Shown piece after piece: positions 46,650-56,707 of a stretch of DNA of 64,000 nucleotides. The notes under the pieces are model-generated. The model did not search any database, was not told the DNA's origin, and saw nothing but the letters and a program-made list of their open reading frames with translations. The translations under genes and the position numbers were made by a program. Source of the stretch: Allacma fusca (lineage: Eukaryota; Arthropoda; Collembola; Symphypleona; Sminthuridae); the NCBI GenBank assembly GCA_947179485.1, contig OX359246.1, forward strand, positions 868,001 through 932,000, read 5' to 3'. The stretch's first letter is position 1. Each line of letters opens with the position of its first letter.

Positions 46650-46665
46650 TAATAGATGAATGGCA

Positions 46666-47277
46666 CATTTATGGCATGCATTCATCAAAAGTGGTTCCTA
46701 GGCTCAAATACTGACCACTGTTGGTAATAATGGTTTCTTGTCCTCAGGTTGACCAGTATTGGTCACAATTGGTTTTTCGGTCTCCAATTGGTCGGTATTG
46801 ATTAAAATTGGTTTTTCGGCCTAAGATTGGTCAGTATACCCCCTAATATGTGAAGAAGAGATTAAAAGGTCCCTTGCTATTATTAAATACCGTTACCTCT
46901 CATTGCGCTTCAACATCTCTGATACACATTACCCTGTTAAATTTCACGAACATCCTTCCAAAGTGAAGAGAGCATCGCAATACAGATCGCAGTTTGGTTC
47001 TGTTAACATGAACTTTGTTAACGTATCATTGGCCTGTACAACATTAATATTAGTTTGTGATGGAAATTTTTAATGTGTCTAATAAGTGATTTTCACCCAA
47101 GGTAACCATCTTAGCAAACATTTAATGGTAATTTTTTCAAATTCTTCGTTTTAAAACAACACAAAGTTGTTTAACAGTTTGGGTTTTTATATTCAAAATA
47201 CACCAGAATTTTTTCATTGTTTGGATAAATGACCTCTCCAACTCATGCAATACTTAACCTTATAATATGCTTGTTGC
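46666..47277. repeat. intergenic with a 39-bp tandem repeat
   Basis: 46712-46840 holds about 3.3 copies of a 38-39 bp unit beginning TGACCAGTATTGGT or TGGTCGGTATTG (starts at 46712, 46750, 46789, 46828). The rest is AT-rich with nothing recognisable. Confidence 0.65.
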
Positions 47278-50200
47278 TGTAATTGTAATTGCTTTATTGT
47301 CGTATCCACTGAGTGCTTATGTACTCGTTTACAGAGATAGACATTAAATAATTTCTATATCTACATAACTATATCTTAAGTTAAAAATACGTCATGTGCA
47401 TTATTTACATAAATGGAAATATATATGTATGTATAAAGGGGTATTTGATTGAATTGTGAGTGTTTACATACAATTATTTGGTTATGGATATTTTTCTAAC
47501 AGATTTATAGGCTGGTTGTTAGTAAGGTATTCGTAATTGTCTTCGTTGGGTAATATCATCTATAAGCTTAGCTTTAAAGATTACTGTGGATGTAACAGAT
47601 TTTATGTCATTGCTTATGCAATTCCATATGTGAATTGCTGTTCATATGACCAAGGGTAGAAGTGATTCCTGGCGGAAGTTTATTAGGGCAATGTAATATG
47701 AATTTCGTTATAATGGCTGTACAATATTGAATTCTATTCAGAAATTGTAAGAATTCCGAGTGTGTTGTATAGTTGCAAGACCGGAATCGTTTTCTTCTTT
47801 GCTTTGTTTAGCAGGCGGAATTTATTTTCAAATTTCAAGAGACTGTAGCCTTATATATACCAGCATTTCAAAAAATTGTCAACTGCATGTTCAATGTTTG
47901 CAAGATTCGTAGCATTCGTTCCCCTCAGATGGGTAAAGCATATTCTAAATGTGAGTAAACAAGGGATGAGAAAAATGTTTTTATGGTTTTGTTAGTGATT
48001 AGGCGTTTATGTCTTATTAGCATTGAGCATTTGAAAGACATTTTGTGGCATATGTAGTTAACATGGAGACAGAAATCAAGTTTTGGGTCAAGTAATATTC
48101 CAAGGTATTTAAATTGATTAACCCTCTGGATAGTGATATTATTATAGGATATTGAGTTGAAGTTTACATGCTTGCGAGAGTAAGGTTTTGAGAAGACCAT
48201 AAAGAATGTTTTCGTGCTATTTATGTCCATGCTGTTGTTAGAGCACCAGAGTAGGAAATTATGTAGGGAATTTGTTAGTTTTGCACGTAGTTCTTCTGGG
48301 GTCATGCCGTCAACTACATCACCTACGTCATCTGCATACTCAGTGTCTTCCTGTAATATATCTCCGATGTCATCAAAAAATAGGATAAAGAGTAATGGGC
48401 CCAGAACACTCCCTTGTGGTATTCCAGCGTGCAAAGGAAAAGGCTCGGAGAGATTACCATTTAATTTTATTCGAAATGATCTATTAGTAAGATAACTGGA
48501 TATGACTCTAAGGAGATAAGCCGGGACCTTAAATCTTGATATTAGTTTGTTAAGTAAAGCAGGGTACGGGACGGAATCAAAAGCTTTGCGAAGGTCGTAA
48601 AAGATCACAGCAACATATTTTCCGTCTCCAAGTTTTTTGTAAATTTTATTAGTAAGGTTAATTAAAGCAAGTAAGGTAGAGCGATTTTTTCGAAAGCCAA
48701 ATTGTTTTTCCGATATCAGATTGTTGTCGTTCAGATGGGAAAGAATTCTGGACGCAATTAGGCTTTCAAAAATCTTAGATATGAAAGGGAGGATAGAGAT
48801 TGGTCTGTACGAAGAAGGGCATTTTTTGTTCATGTTTGGTTTCAATATTGGAGTAACAATAGCCTCCTTCCATTGTTTGGGGAATTCTCCAGTTTTCAAG
48901 GCGTAGTTAAAAATATTACATAATATCGGAGAAAGTACCTTGTTGCATAATTTAATAATTTTGGCAGGTGTACGATTAAACCCAACTACTGAACTCCCTT
49001 TTACTACTTCTACTAACTTCTGGGTCTCATCATTTGATATTAGATTGAAAGTTGGAGAATTCATATCTGAGGTTATTTGACGTCTGAATTTCGTAATTTC
49101 TGAGGATGGGTCAATTTGAGTGACAGTAAAGACATTTGCTAATGATTCGTGGATTTTAGCTGAGTCAGTGATACTTATTTTGTCAACAGTTAGTTCTGTT
49201 ATTAACGTGGACTGAGGGGAGCTGTTGAGGAAAGATTTAAAGATACTCCAGGTTTGTTTAGCTGACTGAGATTTTTCTAATTCTGTCGAGTAGAATAGGG
49301 ACTTAGTCCTGCGGATGGAGTTAGTGACAGAATTCCGGAACTTCTTATAATCCAGCCAGGCCTGGGGACTTTTATTAATTTAAGCAATTCTTTTCAGGTG
49401 GGATTTATGGTGTATTGCTTTTTTTAATTGACCGGTCATCCATTTAGCTTGATTAGCTTTGATTTTCTTTTTAAGGACAGGGGCGTGTTTGTCAAGTAAC
49501 ATGCCGCTAAGCGACTCAAAAATATCAACCCTATCAGATACCGATTTTAACTGGGTCATTTTATGCCAGTCAGTATTTTTGTACTCAATATGCAAACTAT
49601 TCAGATCTAAATTACGGTAATTTCTACAGGTAATTGTTTTAGGGGCTGAACGGATTTTATTTTTGCCACGTATACAGTAGATGATTTCGTGGTCCGAGAG
49701 ACCACTTTCCAGAATTCCTGTATCTATTATAAGGTTTTTATGTGTTATATATATATGGTCTATTAGGGATGATGATGTTTGAGTCACTCTAGTTGGGTAC
49801 TTTATACATTGGGATAGTCCATGCTTTGACATACAGCTTATCAATGCCTTTGTTTGGGTGTCTATACTCAAGAGATTAACGTTAAAATCCCCTAAGTAAA
49901 TTAGTTCTTCAAAGTGATTTTTTAGTAAGGTTGTTGCATGCGAAAATTCAAGTAGAAAGTCTTTAAAGCTTGTAAACAAGTTAGGTGGACGATAGAGCCC
50001 GAGAATTAGAAAAGGTTTACAGTTCTTGAATTTCATCGTTGCTGCAATGTGCTCTACATTTTCATTTAGTGGTAGAATTATATCTAGCTGTTCAACAGGC
50101 AGAGCTTCTTTAAAATAGATAAGCGCCCCTCCACCTAATTTGTTTTTTCTATCTCTACGAAGGAATTTAAATTTTGATAAGGAGACCTCATTGTCAGGTA

Positions 50201-50851
50201 TATCGTCTTTTAACCAGGTTTCGGTAATACATATTATGTCAAGATTGGATAAGTGAATTATGGATTCTAGTTCTGGTAGTTTAGACCTTAGGCTGCAAAT
50301 GTTTATATGTGCTATTTTGAGTCCATTGGCTAGGGGAACGTGTGGGTTTAAGGGAGTACTTATTGGTATTAGTGTGGGTTCTGGACCATGAAATTCTTGT
50401 GGTCTACTATCCGTGCAAGGGAAAATACATGTATTACAATTCCAGTTGTTAATATTAACAGAGGAGTTTAGAATACAGTTGACATTAAAAAATGAAAAAC
50501 ATGATTTACATTCTATTTCAAGGGAGTTTTGAGGGATAATAGATTGTTTGCATGCATTACATGTTTTTACAGGTAGAGGAGTTTCTATACATAAAGGACA
50601 AGTCCAGTTATTAGTAAGTTGGAGTCTTTTGAATATGTTCATCTGAATATTCAAGCAGCCAGTATTGTATTATAGATTGTCACATTTAAAGCATACAATG
50701 GAAAGTTTTCTGAGGTCACATTTTTGGCATAGTTTGCAAGATAGTTTCAGGTTCTTTGTTTTAGGTTTAGTCATTGTGGAGGCAAAGGATAGAATTTTAT
50801 AATGAATGATATAAAATGAGCTGTAAAATAAAATAAAAGTAATAAGATTTT
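47278..50851 (-). mobile_element. decayed CR1/L2-type LINE
   Basis: Minus-strand LINE with a zinc-finger plus endonuclease plus reverse transcriptase frame and a 3' end of the form GACAATAAAGC followed by AATTAC repeats (about 47278). A GC-richer, non-coding stretch to about 51200 may be its 5' UTR. No target duplication was found, which is normal for CR1-like elements. Confidence 0.75.
47500..50774 (-). pseudogene. CR1/L2-like ORF2 pseudogene (zinc finger, endonuclease, RT)
   Basis: One frame from ATG 50774, broken by TAA near 50674 and again at 49380-49382, then shifted after 47925. The N-terminus is Cys-rich (CKLCQKC, CFKC, CPLC, CNACKQS, CKSC), like the PHD-type finger of CR1 elements. 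Endonuclease 50400-49600: IAHINICSLRSKLPEL, ITETWL, YLGDFNVNLL, SSLIDHIYIT, SGLSDHEII. Reverse transcriptase 49000-47925: VTPILKPN, YRPISILPFISKIFE, FYDLRKAFDSV, AGIPQGSVLGPLLF, and YADD at the catalytic box. Beyond 47925 recognisable RT C-terminal sequence continues in other frames to about 47500. It is inactive. Confidence 0.85.
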
Positions 50852-51546
50852 ACTATCCCGGAGTGCTTAAGCTTAAGGTACTGCATGTGCTGGGTGGGGT
50901 CTGGCTGCGGTATTCACTTTCCTCTTTGTCCACAGACTGGAACCAGCTGCTGGTAAAGAGTTGACTCAATGTTGTAAGTCCCACGCTGGTACAGCTGGGT
51001 CTATACACAGGCCGTGACCTTAAGACGTCAAGTACCAGCAGCCCTTACAGCTGGGTTGAATCCCATTCAACCGTGGCCAAATAGGCAGCCAGGAGCCCTC
51101 AAGCTTATATAAGCACGCTAGTACTGCACTGGCAGAGCCATGTCGGACAACCTCACTGCACTGCAGTCAGTGAGGGAATGTGTTATTTGTTCACATGACT
51201 ACGATTGGATTATGACTTTGATTATTTATATTTAATATTGTATTATTTCTGAAGAATGTTATTTTGTTACCTAATTGATATTATTGGTTCTGGAATTGTT
51301 TTAAAATGTTTTGAATGGTAAAGATATGAAACAATTATGATTAAAACGACAGTCAGCTTTGAACTGTTAAAATGGAAAGACGTGAGTGAAGTCAACTCCG
51401 AGATTGTCCCTTTTTTTACGTACGACTTTAAGGTTGAGCCGTAAGCTGGCGTATTTTGAGGCTAGACCTTAAGGACAAATTGATTTTCTCCAACAAGATA
51501 AAGGTTATTGCGTTTAGCGCTGGTCCATCATCCTATATATATATAT
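50852..51546. other. non-coding; possible LINE 5' UTR and host DNA
   Basis: 50860-51200 is GC-richer than its surroundings and borders the decayed LINE, so it may be its 5' UTR. 51200-51546 is AT-rich host DNA ending in an AT repeat, the insertion site of the next element. Confidence 0.4.
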
Positions 51547-51827
51547 TGTAAAAACACTAAAAATGTGTAATGTAAGGTAAGTGATAGTGTAGGGTGGTTC
51601 ACTTGAGTAGTACAAGAAGGTAAGTCAAGCTATGTCAAGATTGAAACCTGGAATGACCTCCCTTAATTTATTCCACAGAATAGATGGTAGTCGTTTAGTT
51701 AGGTAAGCATCGTGTAGTAAGCATTGGTTAATATCTTTCGTAATATTATAATTCATTATTTCTAAAACTAGTAATAATTGTTTGACTCAATAATAACAAC
51801 TATGGTTATTCTAATAATGTCGTAACA
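51547..51827 (-). repeat. 3' LTR of the gag-only element
   Basis: 281 bp, TG...CA ends, identical by eye to 54640-54920. Confidence 0.88.
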
Positions 51828-51965
51828 CTTCTCCTTCCTGGGGTGGTGTGTTTTGAGAATGGGACATCTCTCCGTCATGGGGGTGTTATAGGTCAGTCAC
51901 TTGTCACTGTAGGTTTCTGGTCATAGCAATGGATTGGAAATTAACTAATTGACGTTTGGTAGTAG

Positions 51966-52838
51966 TCATGGTGTTCTTGATTGTATTGTTATCCATTGTC
52001 TGAAGGCATAGCAGTCACGTAGTTTGTGATTGCCAGTATTACAGAATGAACAAGTTGGTGGTAATGTTGTGTTTGAGGCATTTGGTAAATTATAGGTAGG
52101 GTAATTCTTGTTTTCTGTACAGTGGTTGCTAAAGTGTCTTCGTTGTTGTAAGTCCTTTCTTGGGAAGTTGGCATGTCTTTTATTGGAGTTGTCCTGATGA
52201 TGGTATTGATGTTGGTTATTCCATCTATGTTGTTTCCTCAGTTCTCTCAAACTATTTGTTTGGGGAAGACTGCATAAATTATTACGAAATGAGGAGTAAT
52301 TAATTATTCGCGTGCTTGATTTTGCATTTTTGAAAGTTGGACGAGGTAGTGTGTTAATTTTGATCATGTGTCGTTGTAGGTTGTTTAGAACAGGTAGGGG
52401 TTGTTGGATGCTTGGATATTGGGAGTTGGAGATGTTTTGCTTGGTAGTGGGATGAAATCGGTGATGTCGTGGATCAGATCCTTGTCGCGGGAAGTAACGG
52501 GGATAATCTGGGGTATATGGAGAGGCCGGGAAAGTTTTGGGAATAAGGGATAACGAAGGTGGATACTTCCGTTTTGGTGGGGGAGTGGGAGGACTGCCAA
52601 ATACAATTGACATTAATGGAATAGGTCTTGGGTTAATTGGAGTCTTCTTGATACGGTGGGAGTTTTCCGCGATGATTTGTTGTATAGCCTGATGATTTCC
52701 CTTCTTCACCAAGCGATTTAGTTTTCCGGTCACCAGTTTTGATCCTGAATTGAAGGGTATTGTGCACTGTTTGAATCGTCGGTTGTATAGAGATGATTGA
52801 GTTGATATGGGTTTGTTACATTTGCCGTGGTGTTGGGA
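51966..52838 (-). CDS. gag-only element ORFc, Pro-rich zinc-knuckle protein (-1 frame)
   Basis: Open from 52838 to 51966 in the -1 frame relative to ORFb, overlapping it by about 109 nt. It has no ATG before 52613 (MSIVFGSPPTPPPKRK), so it would be made either as an ORFb-ORFc frameshift product or from the inner ATG. I see no clean X-XXY-YYZ slippery heptamer in the overlap. The sequence is basic and Pro/Asn-rich and ends in CSFCNTGNHKLRDC followed by YAFRQWI. This resembles the knuckle of ORFb (CLFCNTNTHTLRQC, FSFDNWI), as if the knuckle unit were duplicated. It may be a nucleocapsid-like extension; no enzyme domain is seen. Confidence 0.65.
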   Translation of the reverse strand, partial: SQHHGKCNKPISTQSSLYNRRFKQCTIPFNSGSKLVTGKLNRLVKKGNHQAIQQIIAENSHRIKKTPINPRPIPLMSIVFGSPPTPPPKRKYPPSLSLIPKTFPASPYTPDYPRYFPRQGSDPRHHRFHPTTKQNISNSQYPSIQQPLPVLNNLQRHMIKINTLPRPTFKNAKSSTRIINYSSFRNNLCSLPQTNSLRELRKQHRWNNQHQYHHQDNSNKRHANFPRKDLQQRRHFSNHCTENKNYPTYNLPNASNTTLPPTCSFCNTGNHKLRDCYAFRQWITIQSRTP

Positions 52839-53608
52839 TCATTTAATTGTTTTGCTTTAATCCAGTTGTCAAAGGAGAAGCATTGACGTAAGGTGTGGGT
52901 ATTGGTATTGCAAAATAGGCAGATTGGTGGTTTCTGTTGTGGTTGCGTGGATAAATTTGGTGGTTCTGGAATTGATGGTGCATTTAGTGATGGTAAATTA
53001 GGGACTTGATAGATGTTTGAAATATCATTGGATGTTGGTGGTATTACTGATGGTGGTAGCTGGATGTTGTCGTTTTTCATTTCGGTTGTAAAGAATTCTA
53101 GTTGTTCTTGAAATTCAGTAATTGTTCCGTGGCATCCTAATTTTGATTTAATGTTCCATCTGAGGTCATTAGGTAAGCCTTGGTATAAGTATTTTAATTT
53201 CTGCTTGTCACTCATCTCAGGGTTCATACGTATAAAGATGCTTAGTTTCTTGTAAACATACTTCCTTCCGGTGGTGGCGGTTGTTAATGTAGTAGTAAGG
53301 TTTTCAGCTTCCGCGAGTGTTTGGTCGTCAATTCTGAGGAAGGCATTCCGGAATTTGTTTTCAAATTCTGCATATCGCTGCTGGCTATTCGCAGCTGATA
53401 AACCATTAAGAAACTCTTTGTTAGAGAATGTCCACCAGTGTGAGGCTTCGTCTGATAATAGATATTTCATGTTTTCTAATTTCCATTTATCTGTCAATTT
53501 GAGGTGCGTACATCTCGCATTCACAGCTTCTAACCATTCTGTGCATAAGGTATCTCCATTGTAGGTGGGTATGTTCGCGAAGATTTGATTGGGTAGAAAG
53601 GCAGTCAT
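52730..53608 (-). CDS. gag-only element ORFb, Gag-like protein
   Basis: 292 aa. Residues 12-170 look like a retrotransposon Gag core of the Ty3/gypsy type: PTYNGDTLCTEWLEAV, DEASHWWTF, FENKFRNAFL, KLKYLYQGLPNDLRW. Then comes a Pro-rich linker (about 190-225) and one zinc knuckle C-x2-C-x4-H-x4-C (CLFCNTNTHTLRQC, about 230-243). Its expected job is to form particles and bind the element's RNA. It ends at TGA 52730-52732, overlapping ORFc, which lies in the -1 frame. No Pol domains follow. Confidence 0.8.
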   Translation of the reverse strand: MTAFLPNQIFANIPTYNGDTLCTEWLEAVNARCTHLKLTDKWKLENMKYLLSDEASHWWTFSNKEFLNGLSAANSQQRYAEFENKFRNAFLRIDDQTLAEAENLTTTLTTATTGRKYVYKKLSIFIRMNPEMSDKQKLKYLYQGLPNDLRWNIKSKLGCHGTITEFQEQLEFFTTEMKNDNIQLPPSVIPPTSNDISNIYQVPNLPSLNAPSIPEPPNLSTQPQQKPPICLFCNTNTHTLRQCFSFDNWIKAKQLNDPNTTANVTNPYQLNHLYTTDDSNSAQYPSIQDQNW

Positions 53609-53612
53609 GATA

Positions 53613-53942
53613 TTAGTATTGGTGCATCCACTCTAAACCGTCAGGATCAGTCAAATCGATGTTCGGTAATATAGGATCGTTAATGAAGTCTTGGAATGTA
53701 TGCTGGGTGCAAGTGATGGTGATGTTGGACAACTGTTCAAAAGCGTGAGAGGTTAGGATGTTTAATTTAATGGTAACTCTGTTGTCCTCGAAATTTGAGT
53801 AGAAGATGGCGTTTGTGATTGGTATATGAATGTTGATTTCCAAAGTAGAGTCTGTAGGTAAGTGGTGGTAGATTGGTAGAATAAAGTCTGGAGAATGGTA
53901 ATCGTCAGGATAAACGTAAGCTATGATGAGTATTAATACCAT
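53613..53942 (-). CDS. gag-only element ORFa, unknown 109-aa protein
   Basis: Begins MVLILIIAYVYPDDYHSPDF and ends LEWMHQY. I recognise no domain. The start is hydrophobic and the rest is polar with alternating beta-like stretches (LEINIHIPIT, VTIKLNIL). Its stop lies four bases before the ATG of ORFb, a tight spacing that suggests reinitiation or a polycistronic messenger. It could be a leader protein of the element or a chance frame, though its length and position favour the former. Confidence 0.55.
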   Translation of the reverse strand: MVLILIIAYVYPDDYHSPDFILPIYHHLPTDSTLEINIHIPITNAIFYSNFEDNRVTIKLNILTSHAFEQLSNITITCTQHTFQDFINDPILPNIDLTDPDGLEWMHQY

Positions 53943-54020
53943 GAGGTTGGGTTGGCAGTGAGAGATAAACAGGTCGCAGCGACTTCCACACTAATTCTCT
54001 AAGTTTTTATAATTTTAGAA

Positions 54021-54478
54021 AAATTGGGCAGGGGTTCCCCCCAATTTGCACTTTGATCTAAATTATTTGAAGTCTTTATAATTTTTAAAAAATTTTGGGC
54101 AGGGGTTCCCCCTAAATTTGTGTTTTCTCAGATTCCGGTAGTGATATAGATCAAACCGTGGTCTGTGTGAGCAAGATTTCGGTAGTGATAATTTATCAAA
54201 CCGTTGATTTCGGTAGTGCTATTACTAGCAAACCGTAGTCTGGACTAATACTTCGGTAGTGATAATTTGTCAAACCGTTGTATTTTACAATATTACTCCG
54301 GTAGTGGTATTTAAACCAAACCGTAGAGTTGATTATAGATATGAAGGTGAATAAACAAAACACTCGTTGTTGCCCGTGATAAAATGTATCGCCCGTGTCA
54401 CTGTATAATTGCAATTAATTAATTGCCACTTTAATGTGTTTGTGTGATTATAGCTCGGTAGGATATAAATATCAACCG
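54021..54478 (-). ncRNA. array of eight covarying hairpins in the gag-only element leader
   Basis: Six units share CGGTAG...AACCG on the plus strand (54136-54158, 54180-54203, 54211-54235, 54254-54277, 54299-54323, 54456-54478). Inner stems change in step: TGAT/ATCA, TGAT/ATCA, TGCT/AGCA, TGA/TCA, TGGT/ACCA, GATAT/ATATC. Two further hairpins (54021-54047, 54090-54119) share a GGGGTTCCCC tip on unlike basal stems, AAATTGG/CCAATTT and AAATTT/AAATTT. The transcript is the minus strand, so these lie between the primer site and the first ORF, where retroelements keep packaging, dimerisation or translation signals. Structure is well supported by the paired changes; the function is inferred. Confidence 0.75.
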
Positions 54479-54639
54479 TGGCTATAAAGAGTAAAGAAAA
54501 GTGTAAAAAAAATGTGGATAGAATAGTCTCTCCGTGGGTGAGGTGGATGTGGGGATCACTGTGTAATAATAAAAAAAGCACTGTAAAAAAAAAGAGCACA
54601 ATTACCAAAATGAGAGGATCAGTCACGAACTCGGCGCCT

Positions 54640-54916
54640 TGTAAAAACACTAAAAATGTGTAATGTAAGGTAAGTGATAGTGTAGGGTGGTTCACTTGAG
54701 TAGTACAAGAAGGTAAGTCAAGCTATGTCAAGATTGAAACCTGGAATGACCTCCCTTAATTTATTCCACAGAATAGATGGTAGTCGTTTAGTTAGGTAAG
54801 CATCGTGTAGTAAGCATTGGTTAATATCTTTCGTAATATTATAATTCATTATTTCTAAAACTAGTAATAATTGTTTGACTCAATAATAACAACTATGGTT
54901 ATTCTAATAATGTCGT

Positions 54917-54920
<4 letters not shown>
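54640..54920 (-). repeat. 5' LTR of the gag-only element
   Basis: 281 bp. Directly inside it the minus strand reads AGGCGCCGAGTTCG. That could be the primer site, but it lacks the usual TGG start, so the tRNA primer is unclear. Confidence 0.85.

Positions 54921-54965
<45 letters not shown>
54921..54965. repeat. AT microsatellite
   Basis: An uninterrupted run of about 22 AT units; target of the gag-only element. The left flank has a shorter AT run ending at 51546. Confidence 0.9.
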
Positions 54966-54966
<1 letters not shown>

Positions 54967-55263
54967 CAAAGAGGTTATCTACGAGCCTGTCATGGCAAGT
55001 AATAACAATGCTTATATATAGGATGTTAAATAACCTTAGTGCGTCCAGCGTTAGGCCTCTTGAGTCCAAATAGGTAACTCCAAATAGTGTCACTGTAAAA
55101 TTCTGAGAAATTCTAATTTTTGAGCTCCATGTAAGCCAGTTCTATGTGAATCTTATCCGCTATGGTCACGGAATTTTATTTTATATTGATTCAGGATTGA
55201 CGAATCGATTTGCAATAGAATATCTTTATACGAGTTTCGAGGTGGGCATGTCCATAATTAGAG
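54966..55263. other. intergenic, no gene seen
   Basis: AT-rich, nothing recognisable. Confidence 0.4.
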
Positions 55264-55430
55264 TGACCTTCGACCTGGGTCTTTACACAACAACATTCTT
55301 AAGCTTTGACATGGGTCCTGCCACTGTCATTTTTATTTTCCCCAACGATCTGGACCACGCAGAGGCGACTGTTCGTTTGACCAATGACCCGGGTCATGTC
55401 ACGGTAATTAGTGTGACCTTTGACCTGAAT
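55264..55430. repeat. degenerate TGACCT repeat block with a perfect DR1
   Basis: TGACCTTCGACCT (55264-55276) and TGACCTTTGACCT (55414-55426) flank further GACATGGGTC / GACCCGGGTCATGTCAC motifs. The second is a perfect inverse of AGGTCA-A-AGGTCA. It is probably part of a repetitive element; an open frame across it looks like a by-product. Confidence 0.45.
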
Positions 55431-56449
55431 AAAATATTGAGCCAAATTTCACGATTTCAAATGGCATAACGTGCATAGTATTAGAAACGAATAAAAACAT
55501 TTTCCAGGGGTAAAATACAAGTGGTTGTACGAAATTACTAGAATAACAATTATTGTTTTAGTTCAAAAAATATTCACGTTGGTAATTTTCATTTTTGAGT
55601 TATTTCAAGACGAATTTCAGTTCAAAATAGAAACGAGATTGAAAATGTGGCTGACTAATTATTATATTTTGACTAGGTTGGAAATTACTGAATTATTGTG
55701 AGAAAAAAACGAATTTTGATTACATGAAATAATTCGTTTGCAAAATACACAGAAATGATAAAGTAAATGTGACAGAGAGAAAGTTGGTAGTAGGTGAGAG
55801 TACACTGAGCGCCACCTGTTTGCCACTGCAGTAACTAGATACGACGTGGCTGAAACAATGCTGAAAGAGTTAATCCTGTATTAGCGTGGATTTTATAAGC
55901 TGATACGACTGTTACCTTATGGAAATAAACACAAAAATGTCACAATTATGGCTGCGTAACTGAGGGTTGAGATTTGGGAAAATACTATTGAAATTGGAAG
56001 GCAGGGAATAATTTACTTTGTGAAAATAAAACCGTTAGTGCTAATAACGGCAGGACGCGAAAATAAAAAACTGTTGATTTTGAATATGAATTTGGAAGCT
56101 TTAGGAAATTTCAAGGTGTGAAACACTGAAGTTGTTAAAAAAACAATTGTTATGAGGATATGAGGAGGAAAGAACAATGGTTCATGAACAACAATAATAA
56201 TTATCACGAGTATTTCCTCTGGGGTGACCTGATACCTTCACAACGCTGAATCACACTGCTTAAAAAATTTTGAAAAGGACAAAAAAAATTATAAGAAATT
56301 GATTTTAAACCTTTACCAATATCCGGGAATCTCCAGGCGCCTATTGTAGAGGTGATCCAGATGGTAGAGATGCAGTGCCAAGTTCCCCAAATGCTCTCAA
56401 GGAATAATTCAGTTTTATAAAACTACTGGCAAATACTTTTGAAATATAG
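55431..56449. other. intergenic, no gene seen
   Basis: AT-rich DNA with no recognisable frame. Confidence 0.4.
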
Positions 56450-56707
56450 GAAGATCTTTATTCTCTTAAATGGAAACCACGCCGTTCATGGGGAGCAGGC
56501 CTCTCAGAACTCTCTCTTCTAAAATCCCAAAACCAACTCTCCTTCTCCTCTCCCATCATCGACCTCTCCAACCTTCCAGAAGCCTCAGCCTCTCACCTCT
56601 TGACCCATTCCCTCATCCAGTCTTACATTTAGTTCCATAAAATTACAAGCCAAAACCAAGCCCCCATCTACTCTGCAAATCTCCGCCTTTGCAATACACA
56701 TTCATAG
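56450..56707 (+). pseudogene. possible transposon coding remnant
   Basis: A GC-richer patch reads as protein with plausible codon use: WKPRRSWGAGLSELSLLKSQ, then SPIIDLSNLPEASASHLL. A TAG at 56630-56632 follows, after which the frame stays open (FHKITSQNQAPIYSANLRLC) to 56707. I cannot name the family; the style suggests a LINE ORF2 scrap. Confidence 0.35.

Larger units (their letters stand above)
51547..54920 (-). mobile_element. compact LTR retrotransposon encoding only Gag-like proteins
   Basis: 3374 bp on the minus strand with 281-bp LTRs (51547-51827 and 54640-54920) that look identical, starting TGTAAAAAC and ending GTCGTAACA. It sits in an AT microsatellite, so the target duplication (ATAT-type) cannot be sized. 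A purine tract AGGAAGGAGAAG abuts the 3' LTR. The interior has a leader of about 700 nt with eight hairpins and three closely spaced ORFs; there is no protease, reverse transcriptase or integrase. It must borrow enzymes from an autonomous relative, yet the LTR identity says it moved recently. Confidence 0.88.

Noticed and set aside
54333..54695. 120-codon hydrophobic minus-strand frame across the 5' LTR and leader of the gag-only element
   Set aside because: It begins inside the LTR, crosses hairpin 6 and has biased T-rich codons; more likely a by-product of leader sequence, though a leader peptide is not excluded.
51505..55040. Inverted TATATAGGATG motifs on both sides of the gag-only element
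   Set aside because: Only about 11 bp match before the alignment becomes gapped; too weak to call a palindromic host element.
55146..55469. 107-codon plus-strand frame
   Set aside because: It follows a degenerate TGACCT repeat, which explains its internal protein repeats.
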